64,000 bases of DNA from Flavobacterium palustre (GCF_014639535.1 NZ_BMGA01000001.1:310001-374000), one strand, 5' to 3'; counted from the stretch's first letter, positions 41,507 to 54,516 are shown. Program-made: numbers and translations. Notes: generated by a model not told the origin, from the letters alone.

Positions 41507-41641
41507 GCTCCGATGGAGCTTCCTTACCAGGACTCTTTTTTTCTACAAATAGTTCGTCCCGATGGGACTGATTTGAGCTCCGTATGGAGCGAACTATTTG
41601 TAGTAAAATGAATTTTTACGTTTTTTTAGCTCCGTCGGAGC
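41507..41641. repeat. GCTCC-palindrome repeats with an inverted repeat
   Basis: Three palindromes, GCTCCGATGGAGC (41507-41519), a TCCGTATGGAG unit near 41590 and GCTCCGTCGGAGC (41629-41641), flank a perfect 14-bp inverted repeat CTACAAATAGTTCG (41543-41556) with CGAACTATTTGTAG (41590-41603). The region between the DUF4861 and GH43 genes has no gene. Confidence 0.7.
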
Positions 41642-41673
41642 GGGCTGTTTATTAAACATTATGTTTTATTTTC

Positions 41674-41727
41674 ACCATTAAGAAATTAAGAGAATTTAGA
41701 CTTAATGTAACTTAATCCCTTAATGGT
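41674..41727. repeat. CCATTAAG-family repeat, copy 3
   Basis: ACCATTAAG (41674-41682) and CTTAATGGT (41719-41727) form outer arms, with extra AAATTAAG and CTTAAT pieces inside. It is a degenerate relative of the hairpins at 25842 and 36651. Confidence 0.6.
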
Positions 41728-41737
41728 AAAAAATAAT

Positions 41738-43894
41738 TTATTTTTTCAGAGGTTGAATTCCTTCCAATGTAGGTTTGGCAGCAATGATATTTCCTTCTTC
41801 GTCAAAATACAATCGGTCAATACACACTTCCCGGTTATATCCTGCTGAACGTCCCATTGTAATTCCTTTTGGAATGGTAAAACGGTGATAAACCATATAC
41901 CATTCATCCGTTCCCGGAATCTGGATTACCGAGTTGTGACCTGTGCCATAAATTCCCTGAGAAGGATCTTTAGCCAATATTAAATTATCTGTAGGAATAT
42001 TAAAATTCCCCAGCGGAGAATCAGACGTTGCGTAACGCACTCTGTAGTTTTCGCTTCGGGTATCATCTTCTGACCATAAGAAATAATACTTCCCTTTTCT
42101 GTAAAAAACCTCGGTGCCTTCTCTAAAAGTACGGTCTGGTTTTAAGACTGTCAAAGTATTTTCTTTTACAGAAATCATGTCGTCATTCAATTCGACTCCC
42201 ACCATAAATCCGTTCCCATAATACAAATAACTTTTTCCCGAAACAGGATCAGTAAACACATCCGGATCAATAATCTGACCTCTTGTAATTCCGTTAGGTT
42301 TTGTAGCTACTAATGGCTTTCCAATATCCGTAAACGGTCCCTGCGGATTATCGCTTACTGCTACGCCGATTTTCCCTTCCCCAGTGTAATAAAAGAAATA
42401 TTTGTATTGTCCGTTTATTTTTTTCTCGGCTGCTGCAGGCGCCCAGGCTTTTACATCGGTCCAGACAACATCTTTTTTCAAATCCAACAAAATGCCGTCA
42501 TCTGTCCAATCGACTAAATTAGTGGATGAAAAACTCTTGAAAGAATCGCCACTCCATTCAAAAAAACCATCGCTGGTAGGATACAAATGGAAACGATTAT
42601 CCTTGTTAGAATATAAAATTTCAGGATCAGCATAATAGCCCGTTAATGATGGATTATTTCTAACTAACGCTTCTACATCTACAGTCATTTTTCCTAAATC
42701 GCCCAATTCAAAATCATATTTCACTGCTTTTTGAGAAAAATCCTGAGCAGCGGACGGACTTACTGATACACCTTGATTGGTTTTAAATTCCGGATCAAAA
42801 TGTTTCAAATCAGTTCCGCTTTTTACCGGAAGCAACATTTTTTTATTTTCGACATCAACTACAATATTATTTTGTTTGATAGCTGCTGATTGCGTTGCTA
42901 CAGCTCCATTTGAAAACCACCCAAATTTATCAATTAACCTTTGTGCTTCCGTTTTGGTAATTGGTAAAACCGTACCATGTCTTGGATGGAAATTCATCGA
43001 AATATTCTCATCAATTACTTTGAAATTTTTCAAATCAGTTGAAGAGGTAAACTGGTATTTCCCTTTTCTGTACATATCGTACATTAAGATATAAGTATCG
43101 GAATTGTTTAATTTAAAAACACCCGAACCTTCAACCGATTCATTAGTCTGATCCACATATTCGTCTTTCAACACATATCCCGAAGTCAGTTTATCTGAAA
43201 TGGCTACCTTAATTCCTTTATCGGCAGTGTCTTCTGTTTTTAAGAACAAATGAAATTTCCCGTCTTTTTCGATAATATCGGCATCAATGCAGGAACCTTT
43301 TGTTGGACTGAAAAACAGTTGTTTTGGCACGGTTTCCAATGCTGTAAAATCTTTATTGGCATACGAATAATAAACAATATCCTTTCCTCCCGGTTGTAAC
43401 ATCGAGAAGTACAGCATGTATTTCTTAGCCTTAGCATCATAAATAGTTTGTGGCGCCCAAACTCTGGTAACATCTTTAAATCCCGAAAACACTTTTGAAA
43501 TATCTACTTTGGAAGAAGTCCAATTTACTAAATCAGTCGATTTTAAAAGAATCATGGCCTGATTATCCCAGCCGTTTGCGGTTTGTAAATCGGTTACAGT
43601 CATGTAAAAAGTTCCATCGGTTCCTCTTAAAATATGAGGATCACGCACACCTCCTGTAGTACTGATTGTCTCCGAAGCAATAACGGGTTTATTGTCATTC
43701 AACGCATAATAATTATAGCCGTCTTTACTGATGGCAAAACGAATGGCTTCGTCTGTTTTTGCATTTCCTGTGAAATAGACAAACAGGTAAGCACTGTTAT
43801 TTTCGGCAACTTTTTTAGTGACGCTGCAAGAAGAGAAGAGTACTAAAACCAAACTTATTGAAATAGCTAAAAATATAGCTTGTATTTGTTTCAT
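41738..43894 (-). CDS. Lipoprotein with two GH43-type domains
   Basis: The start at 43894 gives a lipoprotein signal (LVLVLFSSC, Cys at about 23); a start 39 bases upstream adds a non-signal segment. The protein is 718 residues. The first half is a GH43-like propeller (GGVRDPHILRGTDGTFYMTVTD, WAPQTIYD, VEGSGVFK), the second half another (YYADPEILYSNKDNRFHLYPTSD, TDVKAWAPAAAEKK, FREGTEVFYRKGKYYFLWSEDD). The second has the usual three acidic sites (Asp in YADPE, Asp in IIDPDVF, Glu in REGTEV). GH43 enzymes release arabinose, xylose or galactose from pectin side chains. Activity of the first half is less clear. Confidence 0.85.
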   Translation of the reverse strand: MKQIQAIFLAISISLVLVLFSSCSVTKKVAENNSAYLFVYFTGNAKTDEAIRFAISKDGYNYYALNDNKPVIASETISTTGGVRDPHILRGTDGTFYMTVTDLQTANGWDNQAMILLKSTDLVNWTSSKVDISKVFSGFKDVTRVWAPQTIYDAKAKKYMLYFSMLQPGGKDIVYYSYANKDFTALETVPKQLFFSPTKGSCIDADIIEKDGKFHLFLKTEDTADKGIKVAISDKLTSGYVLKDEYVDQTNESVEGSGVFKLNNSDTYILMYDMYRKGKYQFTSSTDLKNFKVIDENISMNFHPRHGTVLPITKTEAQRLIDKFGWFSNGAVATQSAAIKQNNIVVDVENKKMLLPVKSGTDLKHFDPEFKTNQGVSVSPSAAQDFSQKAVKYDFELGDLGKMTVDVEALVRNNPSLTGYYADPEILYSNKDNRFHLYPTSDGFFEWSGDSFKSFSSTNLVDWTDDGILLDLKKDVVWTDVKAWAPAAAEKKINGQYKYFFYYTGEGKIGVAVSDNPQGPFTDIGKPLVATKPNGITRGQIIDPDVFTDPVSGKSYLYYGNGFMVGVELNDDMISVKENTLTVLKPDRTFREGTEVFYRKGKYYFLWSEDDTRSENYRVRYATSDSPLGNFNIPTDNLILAKDPSQGIYGTGHNSVIQIPGTDEWYMVYHRFTIPKGITMGRSAGYNREVCIDRLYFDEEGNIIAAKPTLEGIQPLKK

Positions 43895-43982
43895 ATTTGT
43901 AGATACTATTTGTTTTTTTAAAAGAATAGGCATTGTTAATTATGACTTTTTATTTCTTATTTCAATATAAAAAATGGAACAA

Positions 43983-44000
43983 TCCCGATAGCTATCGGGA
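43983..44000. repeat. 18-bp perfect palindrome plus ATCTGTG-type repeat in gene gap
   Basis: TCCCGATAGCTATCGGGA is fully self-complementary and shares its 14-base core with the palindrome at 10920-10937. The same 222-base gap (43895-44116) also holds ATCTGTGTCATCTGTG-like sequence (44060-44080). No gene is present. Confidence 0.7.
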
Positions 44001-44116
44001 CTGATTTTAGCAGATTATCACAGATTGAAAAACTACAAAAAATCCGTTTTTATTTATTCAATCTGTGTCATCTGTGTCCTGTCTTTATTTAGTCCGCTTA
44101 GCGGACAATCATATTA

Positions 44117-47299
<3,183 letters not shown>

Positions 47300-48622
47300 T
47301 TAAGGCAATTTTTCTAATTCAACAACTCTTACAGGCTGAGGATCTACCTTAGCCAATCCTTCCCCATCGGCCTGACTTACATTTTGAGAAAAAATATGCA
47401 ATTGTTTTTTCTTCTTCCAAAGTGACACATCAAAATTAGGCTCCCATTGCCCTACCGAATATGCCGTTACGTCTTTCAACTCCCATTGTTTTTCATCTAA
47501 ATTGGTATAGCCCAATGTGATTTTACTATCTCTTTCCTCGTCCCTGAAAAGCAAATACAACATCGATTTATCGACCAAAATTTTAGGCCTCGAAATCGGA
47601 ATTCTTTTGGTTCCACCGCCGCCTAAAGTAAATGGCTTCGAATGAAAATTAGTATCGATTAAATTCCATTTTTTATCAGACCAATACACCACTTTGTATT
47701 GCGGTACGCCATTAGTAGCCCAATAGGTTGCAATATAAGGATTCCCCGCCTCATCAACAGTCATCGAAGTCTGATTGATCAGGCTGTTGTTTTGCGGAAC
47801 ATTCCAGGCAATTTCAGCAGTTGTTTTTGTTATTGGCACATGATATTTTTCGCCAGTCGATTTTTGCCAGCTTTTCCCGCCATCAGCCGAAAAAGCATAA
47901 CAGATATCATTATTAGTAGATACATCCCAACTTTCTCTCCACACCCACGAAAGGTAAATCCCTTTTTTGCCTACGCAAATTTGCCAATAGGCAGAACGCT
48001 GATTTTCGCCGTCAATTAGATTATTTTGTAATGAAGTCCATTTTTTAGTCGTCACATCATAGGATTTTATAATCATATTCCCTCTTCCTGAAGCTCCCGA
48101 ACGGTAACAAAACAACAATTTCCCATCAGGTAAATTATGAAATTCGGGATAAGTAACTTTAGCTTCATCTTTGCCGGTCATTGACAATTCTTCTCCTAAT
48201 TCTAAACTAAAGGGCACTTTGCTTTTAGCATATCGCAAACGTGTATCATGATGGTCCCAACTCACATGCAAATAACCTTCGACATCAATAGCAATACTAA
48301 TATCGTTATGTGCATCCCTTACATTTCCGCTGTATGGAGTTACCACTACATCCCATTTTTTTGAATTCAAATTACGTTTGGCCAGAACCATTTTACCTTC
48401 GGGATTATAATAAGCAGTATATTGTACCTTCTTAAAAGTAGTGAGTGCACTATTTCTAAAAATAACAGTATTGACCGAATTATTGCTCCATCCTAAACCA
48501 ACCTCCGTTACCTTGGTTTTTAATTGAGCATTGGCTACAGAAGAAAAAAAAGTCATCATTAAAAGCAAACTCTTTACAACGACAGTAATTTTATTTGAAC
48601 ACCTCATCAAATCTCTATTCAT
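47300..48622 (-). CDS. Secreted BNR-repeat protein (BNR_4 type), possible lyase or hydrolase
   Basis: The 440-residue protein has a signal peptide (ends SVANAQ, about residue 33). The body is a propeller with BNR repeats (SADGGKSWQKS) and the motifs RDAHNDISIAIDVEGYLHVSWDHHD, EGLAKVDPQPVRV and RISPRPKILVDKS-like stretches. The HNxxS and WDHH segments match the BNR_4 group, which includes uronic-acid polysaccharide lyases. As the first gene of the operon with uronate enzymes, it may cut or debranch a uronate-containing glycan; the reaction is not established. Confidence 0.75.
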   Translation of the reverse strand: MNRDLMRCSNKITVVVKSLLLMMTFFSSVANAQLKTKVTEVGLGWSNNSVNTVIFRNSALTTFKKVQYTAYYNPEGKMVLAKRNLNSKKWDVVVTPYSGNVRDAHNDISIAIDVEGYLHVSWDHHDTRLRYAKSKVPFSLELGEELSMTGKDEAKVTYPEFHNLPDGKLLFCYRSGASGRGNMIIKSYDVTTKKWTSLQNNLIDGENQRSAYWQICVGKKGIYLSWVWRESWDVSTNNDICYAFSADGGKSWQKSTGEKYHVPITKTTAEIAWNVPQNNSLINQTSMTVDEAGNPYIATYWATNGVPQYKVVYWSDKKWNLIDTNFHSKPFTLGGGGTKRIPISRPKILVDKSMLYLLFRDEERDSKITLGYTNLDEKQWELKDVTAYSVGQWEPNFDVSLWKKKKQLHIFSQNVSQADGEGLAKVDPQPVRVVELEKLP

Positions 48623-48739
48623 ACTATTTTTTTATAACGTAGCCACTTCTTATGTTCAAAATCCTATTTTGCCTCAATAGAATTTAGAATAAAATAGCAA
48701 ATTTATTTTTTTTCAATGTTTTTTTTATGGAGTAAATAA

Positions 48740-48769
48740 CAAATGTATGTACAACATTTGCAAAAACAA
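48740..48769 (-). promoter_or_regulatory. Promoter and putative GntR operator of the uronate operon
   Basis: On the minus strand TTG (48767-48769), a 19-base spacer and TACATTTG (48740-48747) fit the consensus exactly. A dyad CAAATGT-N7-ACATTTG (48740-48760) overlaps the -7 box and spacer, ideal for repression. The 335-base gap (48623-48957) holds no gene; a regulator of the GntR family is divergent from it. Confidence 0.75.
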
Positions 48770-48957
48770 ACCAGCACCAACCAGTTTTTGAATTTATCTA
48801 CCAGAAATAATGAATAACTACAAACAAATTTCACCTGGAACTGGATAAAATGAATCTGTATAGCAACCAAATAGTTATTTTCAAAAAACACATTAACAAA
48901 ACCATACCACTATACACCAGTTAATTTTTTATATATTTATAGCCTTAAAATTTTCTT

Positions 48958-49956
48958 ATGAAAATAATATCCATCAACAAAAGACAGAATCTCCCAAAAT
49001 ACAAACAAATTATCTTGTCTGTCGAAATAGCAATAGCCGAAAAACGCCTGAAAAGAGGAGATAAACTGCCTTCGGTAAATAAAGTTTCCCTTGAATTTGG
49101 AATTTCGAGAGACACCGTTCTTTTGGCCTATGACGAACTCAAAAAAAGAGGAATTATTTATGCTATTTTAGGAAAAGGCTATTATGTGAAAAGTGAAGAT
49201 TTTAGTTTTGAACAGCGTATCTTCTTATTATTCGACGAATTAAACGCCTTTAAGGAAGACCTTTATAATTCGTTTATGGAAACCATCAATCGAAATGCTG
49301 AAATAGATATTTTCTTCCATTATTTTAATCCCGAAGTTTTTAAAAAACTCATCCATGATAGCAATGGAAATTATTCTAAATACATTATCATGCCTACTAA
49401 TTTGGTCAATGCGGCATCAATAATCAAAACCTTACCGGCAGAAGACGTATTCATTCTGGACCAAACCAATACTGAATTAAAAGACTATCCATCAGTTCAT
49501 CAAAACCATGCTAAAGATACTTTCAATGCATTAGAGTCAGGAAAAAACCAAATCGAAAAATACAAAAAACTCATTCTGATTTTCTCCAGCTACAAACAAC
49601 CCATCGGGATGCGGGAAGGCTTTATCGATTTTTGCCAAAAGCATCAATTTCATTACGACATCATCTCTAATTTTGAAAGTAACGAAATTCAAACTGGTGA
49701 TCTTTACATCATTCCTGATGACCGCCATCTGGTAAATGTAATCGAACAATCTAAAAAACAAAAATTAGTTATCGGTCAGGATATTGGTATCATCTCTTAC
49801 AATGACACTCCGTTAAAAAAAGTTGTAACCGATGGAATCACTACTATTTCCACTGATTTTAATGAAATGGGACGCCTACTGGCCGAGTTGATTCTCAACC
49901 AAAGAAAAGAACAAATTGAGAATAAAAGTAGTTTGATTATGAGGAGTTCTTTGTGA
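48958..49956 (+). CDS. GntR-type regulator with LacI-like sensor domain
   Basis: The 332-residue protein has an N-terminal winged helix of the GntR family (about 1-75, RLKRGDKLPSVNKVSLEFGISRDTVLLAYDELKKRGIIY) and a C-terminal periplasmic-binding-protein-like sensor ending in GIISYNDTPLKKVVTDGITTISTDFNEMG, a LacI-type effector fold. This hybrid resembles the arabinose regulator AraR. It lies back to back with the uronate operon and its dyad, so it probably controls that operon. The inducer (a uronate or pentose) cannot be told from sequence. Confidence 0.88.
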   Translation: MKIISINKRQNLPKYKQIILSVEIAIAEKRLKRGDKLPSVNKVSLEFGISRDTVLLAYDELKKRGIIYAILGKGYYVKSEDFSFEQRIFLLFDELNAFKEDLYNSFMETINRNAEIDIFFHYFNPEVFKKLIHDSNGNYSKYIIMPTNLVNAASIIKTLPAEDVFILDQTNTELKDYPSVHQNHAKDTFNALESGKNQIEKYKKLILIFSSYKQPIGMREGFIDFCQKHQFHYDIISNFESNEIQTGDLYIIPDDRHLVNVIEQSKKQKLVIGQDIGIISYNDTPLKKVVTDGITTISTDFNEMGRLLAELILNQRKEQIENKSSLIMRSSL

Positions 49957-50195
49957 AACATATAAAAAATAATCTGCATTTATTTTTTATATTTGTGATT
50001 ATCAATACCATTACCTAAATGGTAATTTTGATATAAAAAAACAATCATTCCACAAGATTCAATTACTTAAACACAGTCGTATCAATTTCGAAATTTTTTA
50101 AGTAATTCAAATTCTTATACGTTAAACACTCCGTTTAGACAGCTATTTAAAATTTACTCTATACAATTTCTTCTTTTTAAAACAATTGAAATTTT

Positions 50196-52931
50196 ATGTC
50201 AAAAATATATACAATCACCATCCTGCTATTTTTTGGATATTTCTTGAATTCATGTGATTCAACTAATGAAAAAAAAGAATCAATAGCTATTGGTTTTTCT
50301 CAAATTATAGATAATGATATGTGGCGAAAATCGATGGATCATGCTATGAAAATTGAGGCATCACTTCACCCTGAAATTAAACTAACTATTTACAATGCCG
50401 ATCGCGATGTAAAAAAACAAATTCAGGATATTGATAAAATGATCGAACAAGGTATGGATGCAATTATCATTGCACCTTATGAATCAGACTCTATTGTTCC
50501 GGTAATTGAAAAAGCAAACTTAAGAGGAATTCCGGTCATTATAGTGGATAGAAAAGTAAACACTTCTAATTATACTGCATTTTTAGGAGCCGATAATATT
50601 GAAGTAGGCAGGATTGCCGGTAAGCAAATAGTTTCATTATCCAAAGGCCGTGCTAATGTTGTTGAAATCAGAAGTGAATCAGTAACATCTCCGGGGACAG
50701 AAAGAAGCCTGGGGTTCAAGCAAATAACCGATCAATTCCCTAATATCAATAAAATAAGTATTGATGCAGATGATTTTAACTCAGCAAACAGTAGGTATGT
50801 AAAAATATTAGACAGCTTACCTAATATTGATTATGTATTTGCCTTTAATGACGTTATAGCCTATAATGCCTGGAAAATTTCTAAAAAGAAAAAACCTCAC
50901 AATACAATTAAATTTATTGGAGTCGATGGACTTAATGGTCCTAATGGAGGCTTACAATTTGTTAAGGATGGCGTTTTTACCGGCACTATATTGTACCCAA
51001 CAGGCGGAGCTGAAGCAATTAAGCTAGCCTTAAGAATAATCAACAAAGAAATAGTTCCTAAAAACAACAAGCTCACTACTACATTTATTGATACTCTAAA
51101 TGCCGACATTATGAGTAGTCAATTTGACAAAATATCGCTACAGCAATCCGATATCGAAAATCAACAAAATTTCATTAAAGATCAATTAGAAAAATACAGT
51201 ACTCAAAGCAATCTTTTAAAAATCTCAATTACTCTGAGTCTGCTATTATTTTTATTTGCAGCACATAGTATTTATTCCCGTATAATAATAAACAGGAAAA
51301 ACAAAGAACTTGAAAAAACCAATGCAAAGGTTGTCAGTCAAAGAAATGAAATAAAAAAATTTGCAGAACAAATCAAGCAGAACAATGAAAACAGACTCAA
51401 TTTTTTCACAGGGCTTTCGCATGAATTCAAAACACCAATAACACTAATCATGAGTTATGTAGAATCTTTAATAGAAAATGAAAAAATTAAAGAAACTAAA
51501 CTAATCGACGAAGTAAAATTGATTCATAAAAACTCCAACCGATTGTTACGACTCATTAATCAGTTACTCGATTTTAGAAAAGTAGAAGACCAAAAGTTTA
51601 CTTTAAGAGCTTCAAACACCAAAATCTATGATTTTACTAACGAAGTAATGACCAATTTTAAAGGAGAAGCAATCAGAAGAAATATTGATTTTCAGCTGAT
51701 TTGCAAAAACAAAAACCTGGAACTCTTTATTGATAAAGAATTAATGGATAAGGTTTATTATAATTTACTTTCCAATGCCTTTAAATTCACTCCGGATAAC
51801 GGAAAAATAAGTATTTCAATAACAGAAATCCAGGATAATACCGTAAAAATAAGTTTTAAAGATTCCGGAATTGGAATACCTGAAGAAGAATTAGATACTG
51901 TTTTTAGTCCCTTTTTCAGAGCCTCCAATAATGATAAAAACAGTTCCGGAATTGGACTTCATTTGTCAAAAGAATTTGTGCTTTTGCATCATGGAAAAAT
52001 TGAATTAAAATCAAAACACGGCAGCGAATTTGTAATCACTTTATTAAAAGGGAACAAACATTTTCAAACTTCTGAAATCAGTGACAAATTAGATTTTCAA
52101 AACAATATTAGTAATTTAATAACTGATAATTCTGATACAGATTTTGACTTTAAAGAGGAAAATCTAATTTCAGAATCAGAAAAACATTCTCTTCTGCTGA
52201 TTGAAGACAATGCTGATTTGGTTTATTTTTTAAGAAGTAAATTATCTAATGAATATGTAGTACATACTTCTGACGGTAGTGACGCCATCGAAAAAGCAAC
52301 CGAAATTGTTCCGGATATCATCATTTGCGACATCAATTTAGTTGACAAAGATGGTTATGAAATAAGCAGCGCATTAAAAAAAGATTTACGCACTTCTCAT
52401 ATTCCAATTATTATTTTAACAGCACAAAGCAACAAAGAAGCTGTTTTAAAAGGTTTACAAACAGGAGTGGATCAATACCTTACAAAACCATTCAGTCTTT
52501 CTATTTTAAAGCAATCCATTTCAAGTTTACTATTCAACAGAGAAAAACTACACTACTATTATACTAACAATATTTATCGTGTAGAACCTGAATCTAAATT
52601 TGGAAATCAGGAACAATCCTTCATTACAAAAATGAATGATCTGATTAAGATAAATATAGAAAACCCTAAATTCTCTGTTGAAGATTTAGCTGAGAAATTA
52701 GGTATTTCCAGAGTGCAATTGTATCGAAAGGTAAAAGCCATTATAGGAATTAATATTAGTGACCATATCAATAATATAAAATTAGAGAAGGCTGCCGAAC
52801 TTTTAAAAGCCAATGAAATGAATATTACAGAAATTGCTCATTCTCTTGGATTCTCTTCTTCCAACTACTTTTCTACCGCTTTTAAGAATAAATTTGGGAT
52901 TTCACCAAAGGAATACAAATCTAATCTATGA
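50196..52931 (+). CDS. Hybrid two-component regulator with sugar-binding periplasmic domain
   Basis: The 911-residue protein joins all signalling steps. After a lipoprotein-like signal (LNSC near residue 19) is a type I sugar-binding domain (about 30-310; KSMDHAMKIEA, TIKFIGVDGLNGPNGG), then a membrane helix (about 339-358). HisKA with His409 in LSHEFKTPI, an HATPase domain (NLLSNAFKFTPDNG, GIGLHLSKEF), a receiver with Asp712 in ICDIN, and a C-terminal AraC helix-turn-helix (SVEDLAEKLGISRVQLYRKV, ending FGISPKEYKS) follow. BT1754 of B. thetaiotaomicron has this plan and senses fructose; the downstream genes are a fructan locus, so fructose sensing is likely here. Confidence 0.93.
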   Translation: MSKIYTITILLFFGYFLNSCDSTNEKKESIAIGFSQIIDNDMWRKSMDHAMKIEASLHPEIKLTIYNADRDVKKQIQDIDKMIEQGMDAIIIAPYESDSIVPVIEKANLRGIPVIIVDRKVNTSNYTAFLGADNIEVGRIAGKQIVSLSKGRANVVEIRSESVTSPGTERSLGFKQITDQFPNINKISIDADDFNSANSRYVKILDSLPNIDYVFAFNDVIAYNAWKISKKKKPHNTIKFIGVDGLNGPNGGLQFVKDGVFTGTILYPTGGAEAIKLALRIINKEIVPKNNKLTTTFIDTLNADIMSSQFDKISLQQSDIENQQNFIKDQLEKYSTQSNLLKISITLSLLLFLFAAHSIYSRIIINRKNKELEKTNAKVVSQRNEIKKFAEQIKQNNENRLNFFTGLSHEFKTPITLIMSYVESLIENEKIKETKLIDEVKLIHKNSNRLLRLINQLLDFRKVEDQKFTLRASNTKIYDFTNEVMTNFKGEAIRRNIDFQLICKNKNLELFIDKELMDKVYYNLLSNAFKFTPDNGKISISITEIQDNTVKISFKDSGIGIPEEELDTVFSPFFRASNNDKNSSGIGLHLSKEFVLLHHGKIELKSKHGSEFVITLLKGNKHFQTSEISDKLDFQNNISNLITDNSDTDFDFKEENLISESEKHSLLLIEDNADLVYFLRSKLSNEYVVHTSDGSDAIEKATEIVPDIIICDINLVDKDGYEISSALKKDLRTSHIPIIILTAQSNKEAVLKGLQTGVDQYLTKPFSLSILKQSISSLLFNREKLHYYYTNNIYRVEPESKFGNQEQSFITKMNDLIKINIENPKFSVEDLAEKLGISRVQLYRKVKAIIGINISDHINNIKLEKAAELLKANEMNITEIAHSLGFSSSNYFSTAFKNKFGISPKEYKSNL

Positions 52932-52935
52932 TTCA

Positions 52936-52974
52936 GCTTCGAAATTGACACATTTTGAGTAACAATTTCGAAGC
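52936..52974. other. Hairpin after the hybrid regulator gene
   Basis: GCTTCGAAATTG (52936-52947) and CAATTTCGAAGC (52963-52974) form a perfect 12-bp stem with a 15-base loop starting five bases after the stop. No T tract follows, so it is more likely a stabilising 3' structure or a binding site than a standard terminator. Confidence 0.55.
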
Positions 52975-53160
52975 AAAAGTAACAATATCATACCTACACG
53001 GTTTTCGTAAATAAAAAAGTAAAACGCTAAAGCCTTGAAAACAAAGAGATTTCTGAAAAATATCAAAACATCAGTATTTATGTAATTAAATTGTAACATC
53101 ATTAAAAATAAGTTGTTTTTACTGAATATATCTTAGCAACAAGTTTTTAATACATGTACA

Positions 53161-54516
53161 ATGAATAAGATATTACTTTGGTCTGTTACTGCTGCACTGG
53201 CAGGTTTTCTTTTCGGTTTTGATACCGTAGTTATTTCTGGAGCTGATAAACAATTACAGCTTTTATGGCATTCATCAGATGCTTTTCACGGATCTGTTGT
53301 TATGGCAATGGCACTTTGGGGAACGGTGATAGGAGCCATTTTTGGAGGAATCCCTACTAACGAAATAGGTCGTAAAAAAACTTTATTTTGGATTGGGATT
53401 TTATACTTTGTTTCAGCAATAGGTGCTGCTTTTGCAAATGATCCTTATGTATTTGCTGCATTTCGTTTTATTGGAGGTCTTGGAGTTGGCGCTTCAACTA
53501 TTGCTGCTCCTGCTTATGTTTCTGAAATTGCTCCTGCTGACAAGCGAGGACGATTAGTTGCTTTGTACCAATTCAACATCGTTTTAGGGATTTTGATTGC
53601 TTTTATATCTAATTATTTTTTAAAGGATATAGGAGAAAATGCCTGGAGATGGATGGTAGGCGTTCAGGCTTTTCCATCAGTGATTTATATTCTTTGCATA
53701 ATTACAATTCCGGAAAGTCCAAGATGGTTGCTGTCTAAAAATCGTGATGAAGAAGCACGTAAAGTGTTGTTCCAAATTGATCCAACTGCAAAACTGAGTG
53801 ACATAATGGACGATTCCAGAGAAAATGGTGTTACCAAGCACGAGAATATCTTCATGAAAAAATACCGTTTTCCGTTGATGTTAGCCTTCTTAATTGCTTT
53901 TTTCAATCAGTTTTCCGGAATTAATGCTTTCTTATATTATGCTCCAAGAATTTTTGAAGAAGCCGGCTTAGGACAAAATACCGCCTTATTAAGCAGTATC
54001 GGAATTGGGATTACTAATCTAATTTTTACTTTAATAGGAGTAGCATTAATTGACAAATTAGGAAGAAAGTTGTTAATGTACATTGGTTCTGTTGGCTATA
54101 TTATTTCCTTAGGTTTGGTCTCTGCTGCTTTTTATTATGGCTGGGGAGGATTATCGGTACCTGCTTTTCTTTTCTTATTCATTGCTTCGCACGCCATTGG
54201 TCAGGGAGCTGTAATTTGGGTATTTATTTCTGAAATTTTTCCAAACCATATTCGCGCTTCAGGACAGGCTTTTGGAAGTTCAGTACACTGGGTTTTGGCG
54301 GCGATTATTCCCTCTTTAATCCCAATGTTATTTTCAGAAATTGGACCAGACGTAGTCTTCTTAATTTTTACCATCATGATGGTTTTACAGCTTTTGTTTG
54401 TAGCATTCATGATGCCCGAAACTAAAGGGATTTCTTTAGAAACTTTAAGCGAAAATCTAACCAACAAAAACACCCAAAATGAAATTAAAGAAACAACTAC
54501 CGCTAGTATTTTGTAG
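53161..54516 (+). CDS. MFS sugar porter, probably fructose transporter
   Basis: The protein is 451 residues with twelve membrane helices and the sugar-porter signatures: GRKK after helix 2, a PESPRWLLSKNRDEEA segment after helix 6, and PETKGISLETL at the C-terminus. Its place between the fructose-sensing regulator and fructan enzymes suggests that it imports fructose across the inner membrane, as does the porter in the B. thetaiotaomicron levan locus. The 3' end overlaps the GH32 gene by 38 bases. Confidence 0.9.
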   Translation: MNKILLWSVTAALAGFLFGFDTVVISGADKQLQLLWHSSDAFHGSVVMAMALWGTVIGAIFGGIPTNEIGRKKTLFWIGILYFVSAIGAAFANDPYVFAAFRFIGGLGVGASTIAAPAYVSEIAPADKRGRLVALYQFNIVLGILIAFISNYFLKDIGENAWRWMVGVQAFPSVIYILCIITIPESPRWLLSKNRDEEARKVLFQIDPTAKLSDIMDDSRENGVTKHENIFMKKYRFPLMLAFLIAFFNQFSGINAFLYYAPRIFEEAGLGQNTALLSSIGIGITNLIFTLIGVALIDKLGRKLLMYIGSVGYIISLGLVSAAFYYGWGGLSVPAFLFLFIASHAIGQGAVIWVFISEIFPNHIRASGQAFGSSVHWVLAAIIPSLIPMLFSEIGPDVVFLIFTIMMVLQLLFVAFMMPETKGISLETLSENLTNKNTQNEIKETTTASIL

